Origin: an uncultured Lachnospiraceae bacterium
GTDB lineage: Bacteria; Bacillota; Clostridia; Lachnospirales; Lachnospiraceae
Direction of reading: 5' to 3'
Length of the DNA: 64,000 nt
Assembly (NCBI GenBank): GCA_900319245.1
Contig: ONNQ01000011.1
Location: 1-64,000 of the forward strand
Part shown: piece after piece, positions 51,977 through 61,242 of the stretch
Position numbering within the stretch: the stretch's first letter is position 1
Layout of the letters: every line of letters starts with the position of its first letter
Notes under the pieces: model-generated
The model's input: only the letters and a program-made list of their open reading frames with translations
What the model was told of the DNA's origin: nothing
Databases searched by the model: none
Made by a program: the position numbers and the translations under genes

Positions 51977-52828
51977 ATGCCGGATAATCATTATAAGCAG
52001 AATTATGACATTCACGAGCAGGGAATCCTGATCGAATACAAGACAACCGGAGACTATCTCTCCGCCCATTGGCACGATTCCCTGGAGCTCGTCTATATTT
52101 TGAACGGGAACGCGGACTTCTTCCTGGAGGGAACCGAGCACAAGCTGGTGCCCGGCGAGTTCATTGTGACCGACGCTAACCAGATCCACGAGGCACGCTG
52201 CGCCCACACCTACATGATGATCGTCCTTCGCTACGACGACGACCTGATCCAGCGGCTCATGGGCAACAAGCGCAATTTCCAGATCATCTGCAGCCGTGCG
52301 GAGCTGACCGACGAACTGGTCCCCGCCTACCTGGAGATCTGCGAGTGCCTCAAGAAGCTGGCGCCGCTGCACGTCAAGCAGCCCAAGGGCTATCTGATTG
52401 CCGAGCAGTCGATCGCGCTGGACATCCTCTACCGGCTGATCAAGGATTTCTCGATCCCGCTCTACAAGGAGGATCTGCCGGAGCCCAGCCGCAACCAGCT
52501 CCGCATCAAGGAGATCGTCTCCTACATCGACAAGCACTACATGGAGTCCTTGTCTCTTGAGCAGATCGCGGACGTTTTTGGCCTCAACAGCGACTACTTC
52601 AGCCGCATGTTCCGTCAAAACATTGGCATCCCCTTCACGCAGCATGTCAACCACGTGCGCCTCACGCACATCTACCACGACATCTGCACGACGGACGAGC
52701 CCGTCCTGGAGATCCTGGACAAGCACGGCTTCACCAATTACAAGCTGTTCAGCCGCATGTTCAAGGAAATGTATGGCGACACGCCCCGCGAGATCCGGCG
52801 CCGCGCAAGGCTCGAGCAGATGGCGTAG
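51977..52828 (+). CDS. AraC-family regulator with cupin sensor domain
   Basis: A 283-residue regulator. The N-terminal cupin has HWHDSLELVYILNGNADFFLEG, a typical sugar- or metabolite-binding AraC arm. The C-terminal AraC domain has LSLEQIADVFGLNSDYFSRMF and PVLEILDKHGFTNYKLFSRMF followed by YGDTPREIRR. The start at 51977 has AAAGGA 7 bases before it. No adjacent sugar-use genes point to its target. The ~280 bases before it hold the previous gene's terminator and AT-rich DNA. Confidence 0.9.
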   Translation: MPDNHYKQNYDIHEQGILIEYKTTGDYLSAHWHDSLELVYILNGNADFFLEGTEHKLVPGEFIVTDANQIHEARCAHTYMMIVLRYDDDLIQRLMGNKRNFQIICSRAELTDELVPAYLEICECLKKLAPLHVKQPKGYLIAEQSIALDILYRLIKDFSIPLYKEDLPEPSRNQLRIKEIVSYIDKHYMESLSLEQIADVFGLNSDYFSRMFRQNIGIPFTQHVNHVRLTHIYHDICTTDEPVLEILDKHGFTNYKLFSRMFKEMYGDTPREIRRRARLEQMA

Positions 52829-52960
52829 TCCGAGCGGTCGGACACAGGGAGGCCTGTTTGGTTGCCCAACCGCCACGAGAAACCAAGCAGCAACAAAAGG
52901 CTGCCGCACCCGCCAAGGATGAACTCCTTTGCGAAATGCGGCAGCCCTTATTATGTCTCG

Positions 52961-53458
52961 TTAAAAATGATACTCCCCATCAAAGAATCCGTTCAGGAAG
53001 GCCTGCGCCAGCGACTTGTCCCGGATGTTGGCGCGCGCCTCTTCGATGCTGAACCACTTGTAGGCGTCAACCTCCGTGTTGGGGTGGGCCTCCTGCTCCT
53101 CCACGATCGCCGTGAAATTCAGCATCAGCGTGTTGGAGGGGGCAAAATAGTGACTTCTGTTGAAATGGCACTCCAAAACCTTCAGGTCAATCTCCTCTTT
53201 GATTTCCCGGCGGACGGCGTCCTCCGCGTCCTCTCCCTTATTGACATAGCCGGCGACGAGGATGTAGGAGTCCCTGCCATACTGCTTGATCAGAAGGACC
53301 TTGTCGAGTTCCTTGTTCATGACGATCATGCTGACCGCTGTGTTGTAAACGGGAAAGCGGAACTCCGCGCAGCTAGGACAATACGGGACCATTCCCTCCC
53401 CCATCAAATATTTCTCGTCCAGTTTGTGGCCGCAGTGCATACAATATCTCATTTCCAT
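52961..53458 (-). CDS. NUDIX hydrolase with zinc ribbon
   Basis: A 165-residue protein. The N-terminal CMHCG...CPSC is a zinc ribbon like that of NudC-type enzymes. The NUDIX box GYVNKGEDAEDAVRREIKEE is intact apart from the usual final Gly, which is Asp. It likely hydrolyses a nucleoside diphosphate-linked substrate such as NADH or capped RNA ends, although it is shorter than NudC. The start at 53458 follows GGGGG by 9 bases; a second ATG six bases on is possible. Confidence 0.88.
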   Translation of the reverse strand: MEMRYCMHCGHKLDEKYLMGEGMVPYCPSCAEFRFPVYNTAVSMIVMNKELDKVLLIKQYGRDSYILVAGYVNKGEDAEDAVRREIKEEIDLKVLECHFNRSHYFAPSNTLMLNFTAIVEEQEAHPNTEVDAYKWFSIEEARANIRDKSLAQAFLNGFFDGEYHF

Positions 53459-53518
53459 ATTTCCGATCCCCCTATAAAAAAAGAGCGTAATACGCTCTTT
53501 TTCAGGCAATTCCGTCCA

Positions 53519-53704
53519 CTATTTCCCGTCTTCTGATGTTCTGGGACGCAGACTCTGACGAATGCTCCCCACGATTGCAGTAACACTGATATGTTTCTTG
53601 AACAGCTTTCGGGAATCGTGACCGGCTTTCTCCAAGGTGCTGGCTGTTTTTCCGGCATCCGTTGCCGCAGTCCCCTCGAAGCTATAGAGTTCTGTATACA
53701 TCAT
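53519..53704 (-). CDS. Small hypothetical protein with strong ribosome site
   Basis: A 61-residue basic peptide (EGTAATDAGKTASTLEKAGH, then KLFKKHISVTAIVGSIRQS). GGAGG lies 9 bases ahead of the start and the DNA upstream is AT-rich as in a promoter. No family is recognised and there is no signal peptide. It lies just upstream of the NUDIX gene on the same strand. Confidence 0.55.
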   Translation of the reverse strand: MMYTELYSFEGTAATDAGKTASTLEKAGHDSRKLFKKHISVTAIVGSIRQSLRPRTSEDGK

Positions 53705-53790
53705 GTTACATTTCCTCCGGTTAGCAGTTACCTTTTAGCTGTGTATTATCATAACATTTTTGTAACAATTTGTAAATATTTTTAAATAAT

Positions 53791-54372
53791 TTATTTTTGC
53801 GTAATTACGGTGCAGAACGAAAACAGTTCCTGCCCGGCCGGCAGCTCATGAATGTGGCTGATCCAACCGTCCGCCGTCCGCAGCATCAGCTTTCCGTCCT
53901 TGAAGCGATACCCATAACAGAGCAGGTGATGGCTCCCGTACACCGGATGTCCGTGCATCTCCATATACAGGATCGCGCCGCGGTCCAGTTCCCTGCAAAT
54001 GCGCTTGCCAGTCGCCAGAAAGGGGCCCCGCACCTTGTAGCCACGAAGGCCATATGCCCGCAAACAGGCGGTGATCAGAAACGGCGCCAGCAGATCCGAC
54101 GTGCCCCCAAACCGCTTGAAGAGGTCGGCGTTCAGATACATCAAGCGCTTTCCGCCCATCCGCGCGATCTTCGTAAAGACGGCTTCCGGCTTTTCCTGGA
54201 TCGGTCTCCCCTCTCTCTGTGCCAAAGTATAGAGAAGGCTGGTAATCGCCGTCGGCCCGCAGTGACGTCGATAGCTGCGATCCAGTTTCGCGAACTGTCC
54301 TGTGGTGAAGCTGTAAGCTTCCTGGCGCCACGTGTCGGCTCCACGATGTTTTGACTCATCTACATTCATCAT
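53791..54372 (-). CDS. Papain-like / C39-type cysteine peptidase-like protein
   Basis: A 193-residue protein. HCGPTAITSLLYTL carries a candidate nucleophile Cys in the CGPTA context typical of C39 and papain-like folds; VYGSHHLLCYGYR supplies the His and LRTADGW a possible Asp/Asn position. No signal peptide is seen, so it is likely cytoplasmic. The start at 54372 lies past a hairpin that overlaps longer starts; its own ribosome site is weak. Substrate unknown; it could be an inactive relative. Confidence 0.65.
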   Translation of the reverse strand: MMNVDESKHRGADTWRQEAYSFTTGQFAKLDRSYRRHCGPTAITSLLYTLAQREGRPIQEKPEAVFTKIARMGGKRLMYLNADLFKRFGGTSDLLAPFLITACLRAYGLRGYKVRGPFLATGKRICRELDRGAILYMEMHGHPVYGSHHLLCYGYRFKDGKLMLRTADGWISHIHELPAGQELFSFCTVITQK

Positions 54373-54387
54373 ATTTATAGAAACGAC

Positions 54388-54413
54388 AGGCCGTCCCAAA
54401 GCTGGCACGGCCT
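54388..54413 (-). terminator. Hairpin after the SH3-type secreted protein gene
   Basis: AGGCCGT pairs with ACGGCCT on the minus strand around a 12-base loop, followed by GTCGTTTCT. It lies 18 bases past the stop; the T tract is poor. Confidence 0.45.
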
Positions 54414-54430
54414 ATGCATACGTATTTGAT

Positions 54431-55507
54431 TTACCAGGTCACTGCAATGTCAAGCTGGTGGGGATTGCCTGATGCAAATCCGCCCGTGTCGACAACAATG
54501 CAGGTGCCCAAGCTGCACTCCACGAGGGAGCCGAAAGGATGGACGCCCAGATTGGCGGCGCACATGATATAGTCGCCGAACATCTTGCAGCCGTCATTTC
54601 GTACCCACACATCGTAGTAATATCCTCTGCGGTTCATGTTTCTCACACAGCCGCTCATATTGAGGTTGTAGTAGGTCTCCTTGCCGGAAGGGCCGTACAC
54701 GGATCCTTTGCTGCGGCTGAGGACAGGGCCGTTCCAGTTCAGGCTCCTGGTCTGCTGGGCCAGTTCCTCTCTGCGGCTGTCCTTGAGGGCCTGGGCCCAC
54801 TCTTCGCCGGCTTCGGTCGTCTTCTCGACGATCGCCTCTTCCTGCTCCTGTCTGCTCTGCGCTTCCGTCTCTTCCTTGCGGATATCATCCGCCTTCAGGG
54901 CCTCGATCTCCGCGCGCTCTCTGACGATCACTGCGCTGTCGATGTATCCAATCTCACCGCCTACGGTCACTTCCCAGTACTTGAGATCGTTGCTGCCGGT
55001 CAGATGGACCGTTGCGTACTTGTCGATCGATGCGATGTCCTCGGCTTCGTCTGCGGGCTCCGCCTTGACGGCGACCGCCTGCGACACATACACGACCGCG
55101 TCTTCCTTGGTGAATGCATACGTGCTGTCAAACGCCGCATTGATCGTGCTCTTATTCATATCCGCATCGCCTGGATTCGCAGGCGCCTGGATCGCTTCTT
55201 CCGCAACGCCGGCGACGTCGTCCGCTGCCTGCTCCGCGTCTGTGATCTTCTCAAGATCTGTCACGCCTACGTCCGCGCTGTCAATGGCCTGCGCGACTTC
55301 CGGTGCGATCACATTTCCGGCGGCGTCCGTCGGTACACTCTCTTCTTCCTCCTGCGGAGCCGCGAACTCGGTCTCGGCAGGGACTGCTTCTATCACACTT
55401 GCGCCCTCCGCGGCTGTCTCGGTCGCGCTGGCCTGCATACCGAACGTTGCGCCGGATGCTGCCAGAATTGCCAGGGACAGACAGACGGAAAGTATCTGTT
55501 TTCTCAT
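54431..55507 (-). CDS. Secreted SH3-type protein with C-terminal double-psi-barrel-like domain
   Basis: A 358-residue exported protein. The signal peptide is typical and cleaved near FGMQASA. An acidic linker follows to about residue 130, then an SH3-like module (AVVYVSQAVAVKAEPADEAE with GEIGYIDSAVIVRER), a charged coiled coil at about 200-255, and a C-terminal domain (YYDVWVRNDGCKMFGDYIM, HPFGSLVECSLGTCIVVDTG, NPHQLDIAVTW) resembling 3D/RlpA-like barrels that act on or bind peptidoglycan. Cys residues in this domain may pair. A cell-wall role is inferred. Confidence 0.8.
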   Translation of the reverse strand: MRKQILSVCLSLAILAASGATFGMQASATETAAEGASVIEAVPAETEFAAPQEEEESVPTDAAGNVIAPEVAQAIDSADVGVTDLEKITDAEQAADDVAGVAEEAIQAPANPGDADMNKSTINAAFDSTYAFTKEDAVVYVSQAVAVKAEPADEAEDIASIDKYATVHLTGSNDLKYWEVTVGGEIGYIDSAVIVRERAEIEALKADDIRKEETEAQSRQEQEEAIVEKTTEAGEEWAQALKDSRREELAQQTRSLNWNGPVLSRSKGSVYGPSGKETYYNLNMSGCVRNMNRRGYYYDVWVRNDGCKMFGDYIMCAANLGVHPFGSLVECSLGTCIVVDTGGFASGNPHQLDIAVTW

Positions 55508-55622
55508 AAATCCTCCAATTGTCTAGACTCTTCACGTTCTTTCGTAAAAACAGTGCTATTTTATCATGCAGATAAAAAAAATGTAGGATTAATGATTTTC
55601 TTTATACTTTTTAATAAAAACT

Positions 55623-56546
55623 TTAGAATTGGGCCCTGTTTTGGCCGCTTTCCGCGCCCTTTGCGGTGTCTAAATGGACGTCCACCTGCGGGAACGGGAT
55701 TGTAATACCGTTTGCGTCATACGCCAGTTTGACGTTTTCCAGGACGTACCACTTGGCCGCGAGGAACTCCGATCCCTTGACCCATCCGAAGCCTTCAATG
55801 CCGACCGAACTGTCTCCGAGGCTGCTCACATGGACATTGACGCCCTTCTCCGGAAGGAAGCCCGGACTGCTCTTGTAGACCCCTTCCATGATCTCCTTGG
55901 CCCTGCGGATGTCCGAGTCATAGCTGATGCCCACCACCGTGTCCAGTCTTCTCTCGGCCATGGCGGATGCGTCGAACACAGCTGCATTGGAGAGCTCGCC
56001 GTTGGGGATGGTCAGCTTGCGGTTGTCGATCGTCGTCAGCGTCGTGTAGACCAGCCCGATGGCCTGGACCGTTCCATCGCCATAAGGCGTACTCACAAAG
56101 TCGCCCACCTTGAAGGGTTTCATGAGCAGGATCAAAATACCGCCGGCCACGTTGGACAAGCTCCCCTGCAGGGACATACTGATTGCTAAACCTCCGGCGC
56201 CGAGAATGGTGACGATCGACGCCGTATTGACGCCGAGCTGCCCCACGATCATGAAGACCAAAAGCGTGTAGAGCAGCATGCGGGCCGCCGCCTGCAGGAA
56301 CTTGTTGACGCCGATATCCATCTCCACATGGGACAGGAATTTGTTCAGGATCTTGAGAAGAAGGCTGATCAGCTTGCGCCCCACCAAAAAGATGATGATC
56401 GACACGATAATATTAAAGACCAGCTTCTGCACGGACGGCGCCGCGTTCTCAATCAGCTTTTCCAATGCGCTCGGATTGATAGCCGACGTGTCGATGGAGG
56501 ATGCGTCGATGGGCTCGACCCATCCTTGCAGCAATAATAAGTTCAT
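55623..56546 (-). CDS. MscS-family small-conductance mechanosensitive channel
   Basis: A 307-residue membrane protein. Three N-terminal spans lead into the pore helix (FLVGRKLISLLLKILNKFL and GAGGLAISMSLQGSLSNVAGGILILL), followed by the beta domain (FKVGDFVSTPYGDGTVQAIGLVYTTL, IPNGELSNAAV) and the alpha/beta C-terminal domain. The start follows AAAGGAA. It is predicted to protect against hypo-osmotic shock. Confidence 0.95.
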   Translation of the reverse strand: MNLLLLQGWVEPIDASSIDTSAINPSALEKLIENAAPSVQKLVFNIIVSIIIFLVGRKLISLLLKILNKFLSHVEMDIGVNKFLQAAARMLLYTLLVFMIVGQLGVNTASIVTILGAGGLAISMSLQGSLSNVAGGILILLMKPFKVGDFVSTPYGDGTVQAIGLVYTTLTTIDNRKLTIPNGELSNAAVFDASAMAERRLDTVVGISYDSDIRRAKEIMEGVYKSSPGFLPEKGVNVHVSSLGDSSVGIEGFGWVKGSEFLAAKWYVLENVKLAYDANGITIPFPQVDVHLDTAKGAESGQNRAQF

Positions 56547-56639
56547 AGAAGCGTTTCCTTTCTGATATTCTACCCGCGGGCGACTTCGTCGGCCGGGGTT
56601 TTACGCGCCTTTTCGATAATCCAGTCTGCTATTCCCGCC

Positions 56640-57455
56640 TTATCCGTTCCAGTTTCCTTCACTGTCAAAACTAAAGCTGAGCTGCTGCTCCTGCGGCTCC
56701 GACTGCGGTTCCTCCGGCACGGGCAGCGCTCTCCGGATCCGGAAGTTCTCCTCGTGAAGCGGCGTAAAGTCTTTCTTTAAATAAATCAGATACGCGTCTT
56801 CCGGGATGTCGTATTTGCCCAGAAGATTGGCGATCATTTTCTTTAAATAGCGCGCGCTGACGTGGGTCTCGACGTAGAGATCCGCATCCGGTATTTTGGC
56901 AGGGGTGTCCAGCCCGACGCCGTCTCTGGAAAAGTAGGGCCTTTTTCTGCCCTGCAGGTCCGGGTCGGATTCCAGGCTCGCGAACAGCATCGGATTCATG
57001 CGGTTGAGCAGCGCACAGGTCTGCAAAAGCATCTGCTTCCAGCTGTCCACCTCGAATTTCTGATCGTACAGGGAAAAGGCAGACGGCTTCTTGTTGGTGA
57101 GCACCGTCCCCAGGCTGTAGGGAATCGTCTCATCCACGCGATAGGCGTCATAATCAATGCGCTCCTGCGCATTCCGCTCTCTCTGCGCCCGCAGAAGATC
57201 CTGCTCCTGGCTGAACTGCTCCCGGCAGGCCTGCACGCTCTCCAGCTCCCGGCGGATGCCCCGATAGATCCTGCGGTATTCCTTGAGCTGCTCCGGATCC
57301 TTGTCCTTGCGGTACTTTTCCTTCTCGATCTCCATCATGACGGCCGCCCCGGTCTCCTCGAGAAGGCCGGTCAGGCGCTCCAACTCCCGGGAGAGCTTCT
57401 CTGCGTTTCGCGGAAATGCCCGGTAGAGATTCGACGCAATACGTTCCAGTTCCAT
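56640..57455 (-). CDS. Hypothetical protein with N-terminal coiled coil
   Basis: A 271-residue soluble protein. Residues 1-100 are strongly helical and charged (ELERLTGLLEETGAAVMMEIE, YRGIRRELESVQACREQF). A middle segment has PYSLGTVLTNKKPSAFSLYD and a C-terminal part YVETHVSARYLKKMIANLLG with KYDIPEDAYLIYLKKDF. No known family is recognised; the last segment looks like a small DNA- or peptide-binding helical domain. It lies upstream of mscS but with its own spacing of about 90 bases. Confidence 0.7.
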   Translation of the reverse strand: MELERIASNLYRAFPRNAEKLSRELERLTGLLEETGAAVMMEIEKEKYRKDKDPEQLKEYRRIYRGIRRELESVQACREQFSQEQDLLRAQRERNAQERIDYDAYRVDETIPYSLGTVLTNKKPSAFSLYDQKFEVDSWKQMLLQTCALLNRMNPMLFASLESDPDLQGRKRPYFSRDGVGLDTPAKIPDADLYVETHVSARYLKKMIANLLGKYDIPEDAYLIYLKKDFTPLHEENFRIRRALPVPEEPQSEPQEQQLSFSFDSEGNWNG

Positions 57456-57533
57456 TCTGACCTCCCTGTCAAAACATGCAACAATCCCTCATTTTTGGCA
57501 CGATTTTATTGTACAACAGATTAATTTCCGACG

Positions 57534-57578
57534 AAACAAAAAATCCGCCCGGAAGCCGCTTGTGTGCTTCCGGACGGG
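57534..57578 (-). terminator. Terminator of the hybrid histidine kinase gene
   Basis: On the minus strand CCGGAAGC and GCTTCCGG pair around a 9-base loop, and GATTTTTTGTTTCG follows. It is about 40 bases past the kinase stop. Confidence 0.88.
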
Positions 57579-57615
57579 GTGATTTCGTATTTTGGCACGT
57601 TGGCCTTCGTTCTGA

Positions 57616-59682
57616 TCAACGACCGCTGCGCAGTCTGTAGATCTCCCGATTGAGTTCCTTGATGTTGAGAGGCTTGGGAATGTGGGCGTTCATACCGCAG
57701 GCGAAGGAGCGCTCGACGTCCTCCTCCATGGTATCCGCCGTCATGGCGAGAATCGGGATGCCTGCGGCGTCCTCTCTCTCCAGTCCGCGGATCTCCGCCG
57801 TTGCCGCATAGCCATCCATCAGCGGCATGCGAATATCCATCAGGATCATATCGTAGTAGCCGGGTCTGGAGTTTCTGAACATGGCGACAGCCGCCTTGCC
57901 GTTGCCGGCGATCTCGCACCGCGCGCCTTCCACTTCCAGAAGCTCCTTGAGGACGTCCGCATTGATCTTGTTGTCCTCCGCGACAAGGAAGCGCAGTCCG
58001 CCGAGCGGATTGGTCGCAACTTCCTCCACGCCTGCATCCATTCTGTCCTTCGTGATGCTCATCTCTTCCACAATGCTGCGGAAAGTGGAGAAGAAGAAGG
58101 GCTTGGGCATAATGGCCGCAATGCCGGCCTTGTGCACGTTCTGTGTGAAGTGCTCCGCCTTGTCCGACATCAGGATGATCGACGGCGCCTTACTCCAGGG
58201 CATGGCGAGAATCTCATCTGCGAGTTCCCAATAACCCTTGTCCTGTATATCGCGGTCAAAGAGAAGGAGATTGAATGTGTGCTCCTCCACAATGGACTGC
58301 TCGACCAGCTGAAGCGCGCCATACGCACTAGCTGTATATTCCGCGTCAAGGCCGGTGTTGCGAAGCAGTTCGCAAATTCTTGCGGCCTCATTCATATTCT
58401 CTCCGACAACCAACACCCGGTCGATGCCGCGATCGCTCCAGAAATGATCCTCCGCGCCACCCACCGTCTGCAGTCGCAGACCGATGAAGAAGGTCGATCC
58501 CTGATCCGGCGCGCTCTGTACGGAGATCGTGCCGCCCATCTGGGCGACGAATTTTCTTGTCATGGCAATGCCGATTCCGGAACCGTGCATGCCGGGTATT
58601 TTGTCAAACCGTCCGACGTTCTCAAACAGCCTTTTCTGCAGCTCGCTGCTCATACCGATGCCGTTATCGCGAACCTCAAATGAAATATCTCTGTAACCGG
58701 GCTCATCGTCTCTGCCATAGACAGAGAGGGAAATCTCCCCGCCTTCCGGCGTATACTGAATCGCATTGTCGAGCAGATTCATGAGGGATTCCGTGATACG
58801 GACTCTGTCGCCCAGGAAAATATCATGTTCGATACCGTGCGTTGTGACTTCAAAGCGCTGGTGTTTGAGCTGTGCTTTGCTGCGAATGACATCGGCGATC
58901 TCTTCGATTGTCTGGCCCAGCGCAAACTCGCGGTGATCCGCCTCCACACTGCCGCTCTCTGTGCCGCTCACATCAATGATCTGGTTGATCACGACCAGCA
59001 GGTCCTGGCAGGACATGCCGATCCGGTGCGCGTATTCCATGACCTTGGCCGAATTGTCCGCATTCTTCATAAGAAGCATGACAAAGCCGGCAATGGAATT
59101 CAGCGGCGTCCGCAGATCGTGGCTCATTCCCTTGAGCATTCGATTGTGGACAGCGACGATCCCGGAGTACAGGATCTCATGCAGGCGGCTGTTATCCGCG
59201 GTCCCATCTTCGGAGTCCAGATATACCGTAAGAAACCGATCCGTCCCGTGGATTCCTTCGATGCGCGCGACGCTTCTCTGATACGCTCTGGCTCTTCCTG
59301 TCCTGCGGTCGATGCACTCCACTTCCGAGCGGATGATCATCCACTGATTCTCAGGATCTTCCGCGCCGCTCTTTTTGATAGCGTCTTCCTGCGCCGCAAA
59401 CATCTCGCTGCTGGGAATCTCTCCGGACGCCGGTCCCAGCTCACGCATATCGCTCATGACCAGCTCTCTGGGCAGTCCCAACACCTCTTCCACGTTCGGG
59501 GAGACATACACCGCGCTGCGGCTTCCGCCGTCCGAAAGAAGCAGCAGGTTTTTGGTGCCATACACCATTGTGTCGTACAGTCTGGCTGTCGCCTGCAGTT
59601 CCTCACTCGCTTCCGTAAAGCGCTGCTTCAATATTTGGTTTTCACGGATAATGTCCCGGATTTCTTCCTCAGTATATTGCAT
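57616..59682 (-). CDS. Hybrid histidine kinase with two receiver domains
   Basis: A 688-residue soluble sensor kinase. Order: a PAS-like domain (DGGSRSAVYVSPNVEEVLGLP), the H box MSHDLRTPLNSIAGF (His188), an ATPase domain with DNAIQYTPEGG and GSGIGIAMTRKFVAQMGG, a degenerate receiver (RVLVVGENMNEAARICELL), and a standard receiver (FLVAEDNKINADVLKELL; Asp in DMILMDIRMPLMDGYAA; Lys in AMTADTM region). No membrane span is seen. The start at 59682 has GGGAG 8 bases before it. No HPt or output protein is adjacent. The signal is unknown. Confidence 0.93.
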   Translation of the reverse strand: MQYTEEEIRDIIRENQILKQRFTEASEELQATARLYDTMVYGTKNLLLLSDGGSRSAVYVSPNVEEVLGLPRELVMSDMRELGPASGEIPSSEMFAAQEDAIKKSGAEDPENQWMIIRSEVECIDRRTGRARAYQRSVARIEGIHGTDRFLTVYLDSEDGTADNSRLHEILYSGIVAVHNRMLKGMSHDLRTPLNSIAGFVMLLMKNADNSAKVMEYAHRIGMSCQDLLVVINQIIDVSGTESGSVEADHREFALGQTIEEIADVIRSKAQLKHQRFEVTTHGIEHDIFLGDRVRITESLMNLLDNAIQYTPEGGEISLSVYGRDDEPGYRDISFEVRDNGIGMSSELQKRLFENVGRFDKIPGMHGSGIGIAMTRKFVAQMGGTISVQSAPDQGSTFFIGLRLQTVGGAEDHFWSDRGIDRVLVVGENMNEAARICELLRNTGLDAEYTASAYGALQLVEQSIVEEHTFNLLLFDRDIQDKGYWELADEILAMPWSKAPSIILMSDKAEHFTQNVHKAGIAAIMPKPFFFSTFRSIVEEMSITKDRMDAGVEEVATNPLGGLRFLVAEDNKINADVLKELLEVEGARCEIAGNGKAAVAMFRNSRPGYYDMILMDIRMPLMDGYAATAEIRGLEREDAAGIPILAMTADTMEEDVERSFACGMNAHIPKPLNIKELNREIYRLRSGR

Positions 59683-59727
59683 GAAACACTCCCTCAGTAA
59701 GTGAAGTACCTGTTTACAATCCACACT

Positions 59728-59756
59728 ATTGTATCCCAAATGTATTCTGAATACAA
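59728..59756 (-). promoter_or_regulatory. Promoter of the hybrid kinase gene with perfect inverted repeat
   Basis: TTGTAT and TACAAT on the minus strand are 17 bases apart. TGTATTCTGAATACA (59741-59755) is a perfect inverted repeat with 7-base arms, overlapping the -35 box and spacer. Confidence 0.65.
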
Positions 59757-59794
59757 TTCCTTTACAGACCCATTTAGTCTGAAAACCCTTTGTT

Positions 59795-60397
59795 TTAGCG
59801 CATAATCCCCGTTCTGGCCGCATACTTGCGGACGGCCATCGTCATCGCGCCGCCAATACCGTACTCCTCGATTGCGATGGCGTGCATCTGCGCGACCGCT
59901 TTCCGGGCCCGCACCACGTCTCCCGCCTGTGCCGCCGCTGTCGCAACCCGTTCAAAACAGTGAATCCCATACGGGTTATGAATTCCGATCAGCCGATCTG
60001 TCCGCTCCACCAGCTTTTCAAAAAGCGGCAGCGCCTTCGCCGCTTCTCCTGCCCTCAGCATCGAATTGGCATACCGGTACAAAATATAGAGATACAGGGG
60101 CATATACGTATCTTCCATGGCATAAACCGCGAAGTCGTATAGGTCCTTGTAGATCGGCGTCACGTCAGACGGGGCCTGCTCCAATTTCTGTATTCTGTCC
60201 ATGACTTCTTCGATCGAGCTCTCGAATTCAAAGAGCCAGCGGTCCTTGCGGATACCCGCCGCCTCATCCTTGCGCGCTCTCTCAATCACAAGTGCTGCTG
60301 CTTTGCGCACGTTCGTTAATGACAGCGGTTCCTGGTCGAGGAGTCGCCGGAGCTCTCTTTGTCTGTATGCTTTCTTCATGCGGTCATAGAGTTTCAT
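59795..60397 (-). CDS. Hypothetical helical-repeat protein
   Basis: A 200-residue, mostly helical protein. Segments AKALPLFEKLVERTDRLIG and CFERVATAAAQAGDVVRARK, then VAQMHAIAIEEYG look like two or three degenerate tetratricopeptide units. The start at 60397 is preceded by GAGGG. It lies just upstream of the hybrid kinase promoter and has the same direction. No family is recognised. Confidence 0.65.
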   Translation of the reverse strand: MKLYDRMKKAYRQRELRRLLDQEPLSLTNVRKAAALVIERARKDEAAGIRKDRWLFEFESSIEEVMDRIQKLEQAPSDVTPIYKDLYDFAVYAMEDTYMPLYLYILYRYANSMLRAGEAAKALPLFEKLVERTDRLIGIHNPYGIHCFERVATAAAQAGDVVRARKAVAQMHAIAIEEYGIGGAMTMAVRKYAARTGIMR

Positions 60398-60526
60398 GAC
60401 GCCCTCTTTCATCTCTTTTTTGACTCGTATATATGCTTCCGGAATGAAGAAAAGACTGCAGGTAAAACGGATCACCTGCAGTCCAGTTGCTGTTTGTTAC
60501 TGTTCGCTTTTCGTCTTCGTGAGCAT

Positions 60527-60964
60527 TCAGCTCTCTTTCTGCAGATCCGAAATCCAGCTCTCGCAATACTGAATTTCCTTCCTGAGCCTGGCCTGTTGAT
60601 TGTCCAGATCCAGCATCTTCCGGCAGCTCTCTGTTGCCTCTATGTCATCCACGGTCACACAGCCGCTGGCGATGACAAAAGGAAGCTTCTGTTTGCGGAT
60701 TCCCCGCGCATATTCTATGGTGAGAACTGCGTCCTGCTGGCCATTGACCTTGCCCTGTCCGTATTGCGAGTGCTCAACCGTTCTTCCCTCCAGATTCGGA
60801 AGGACCATCGCATCTCTTGCTTCTGTGACTTCTGTAAGTTTCCCGCGCAGCTCGTCAATTTGGAATGTCAGCTTTTTAATCTGGATCTTCTTTTGTTCTT
60901 CCCTCTGCTGCTTTGTCGTTGCTCTTCTACGCCTTACATTGATGCCCGTTACTCTTTGCGCCAT
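60527..60964 (-). CDS. Hypothetical protein with coiled coil and Tudor-like segment
   Basis: A 145-residue protein. Residues about 15-50 form a charged helix (KQQREEQKKIQIKKLTFQID). The middle has GRTVEHSQYGQGKVNGQQ and LTIEYARGIRKQKLPF, which resembles the HxxFGxGxV Tudor-like fold at the C-terminus of PcrA/UvrD. A second helix closes it (ARLRKEIQYCESWISDLQK). The start has AAGGTGG upstream. Function unknown; an RNA- or protein-contact role is a guess. Confidence 0.65.
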   Translation of the reverse strand: MAQRVTGINVRRRRATTKQQREEQKKIQIKKLTFQIDELRGKLTEVTEARDAMVLPNLEGRTVEHSQYGQGKVNGQQDAVLTIEYARGIRKQKLPFVIASGCVTVDDIEATESCRKMLDLDNQQARLRKEIQYCESWISDLQKES

Positions 60965-61242
60965 TCACTACCACCTTTCTTCGTATAGCTGACCTACCGG
61001 CCCAAGGCGCGCAGATACGCTTACTTCCATCACTTTTTATATATCTATTTTATCATAAAAGGCAAAACCAGGTCAAAAACGAATTGCCATTTTGTAAATA
61101 TAACGTAAAGAAATTTTGTCTATATTTCCGATAATTTTCATATTTCCATAACATTTTTATCGCTTTACCATGCTATACTTTGCATACATCATGACTGGCA
61201 TACAGTTGGCCGGCCTACCCAACAATCTTGAGAGGACAATCT

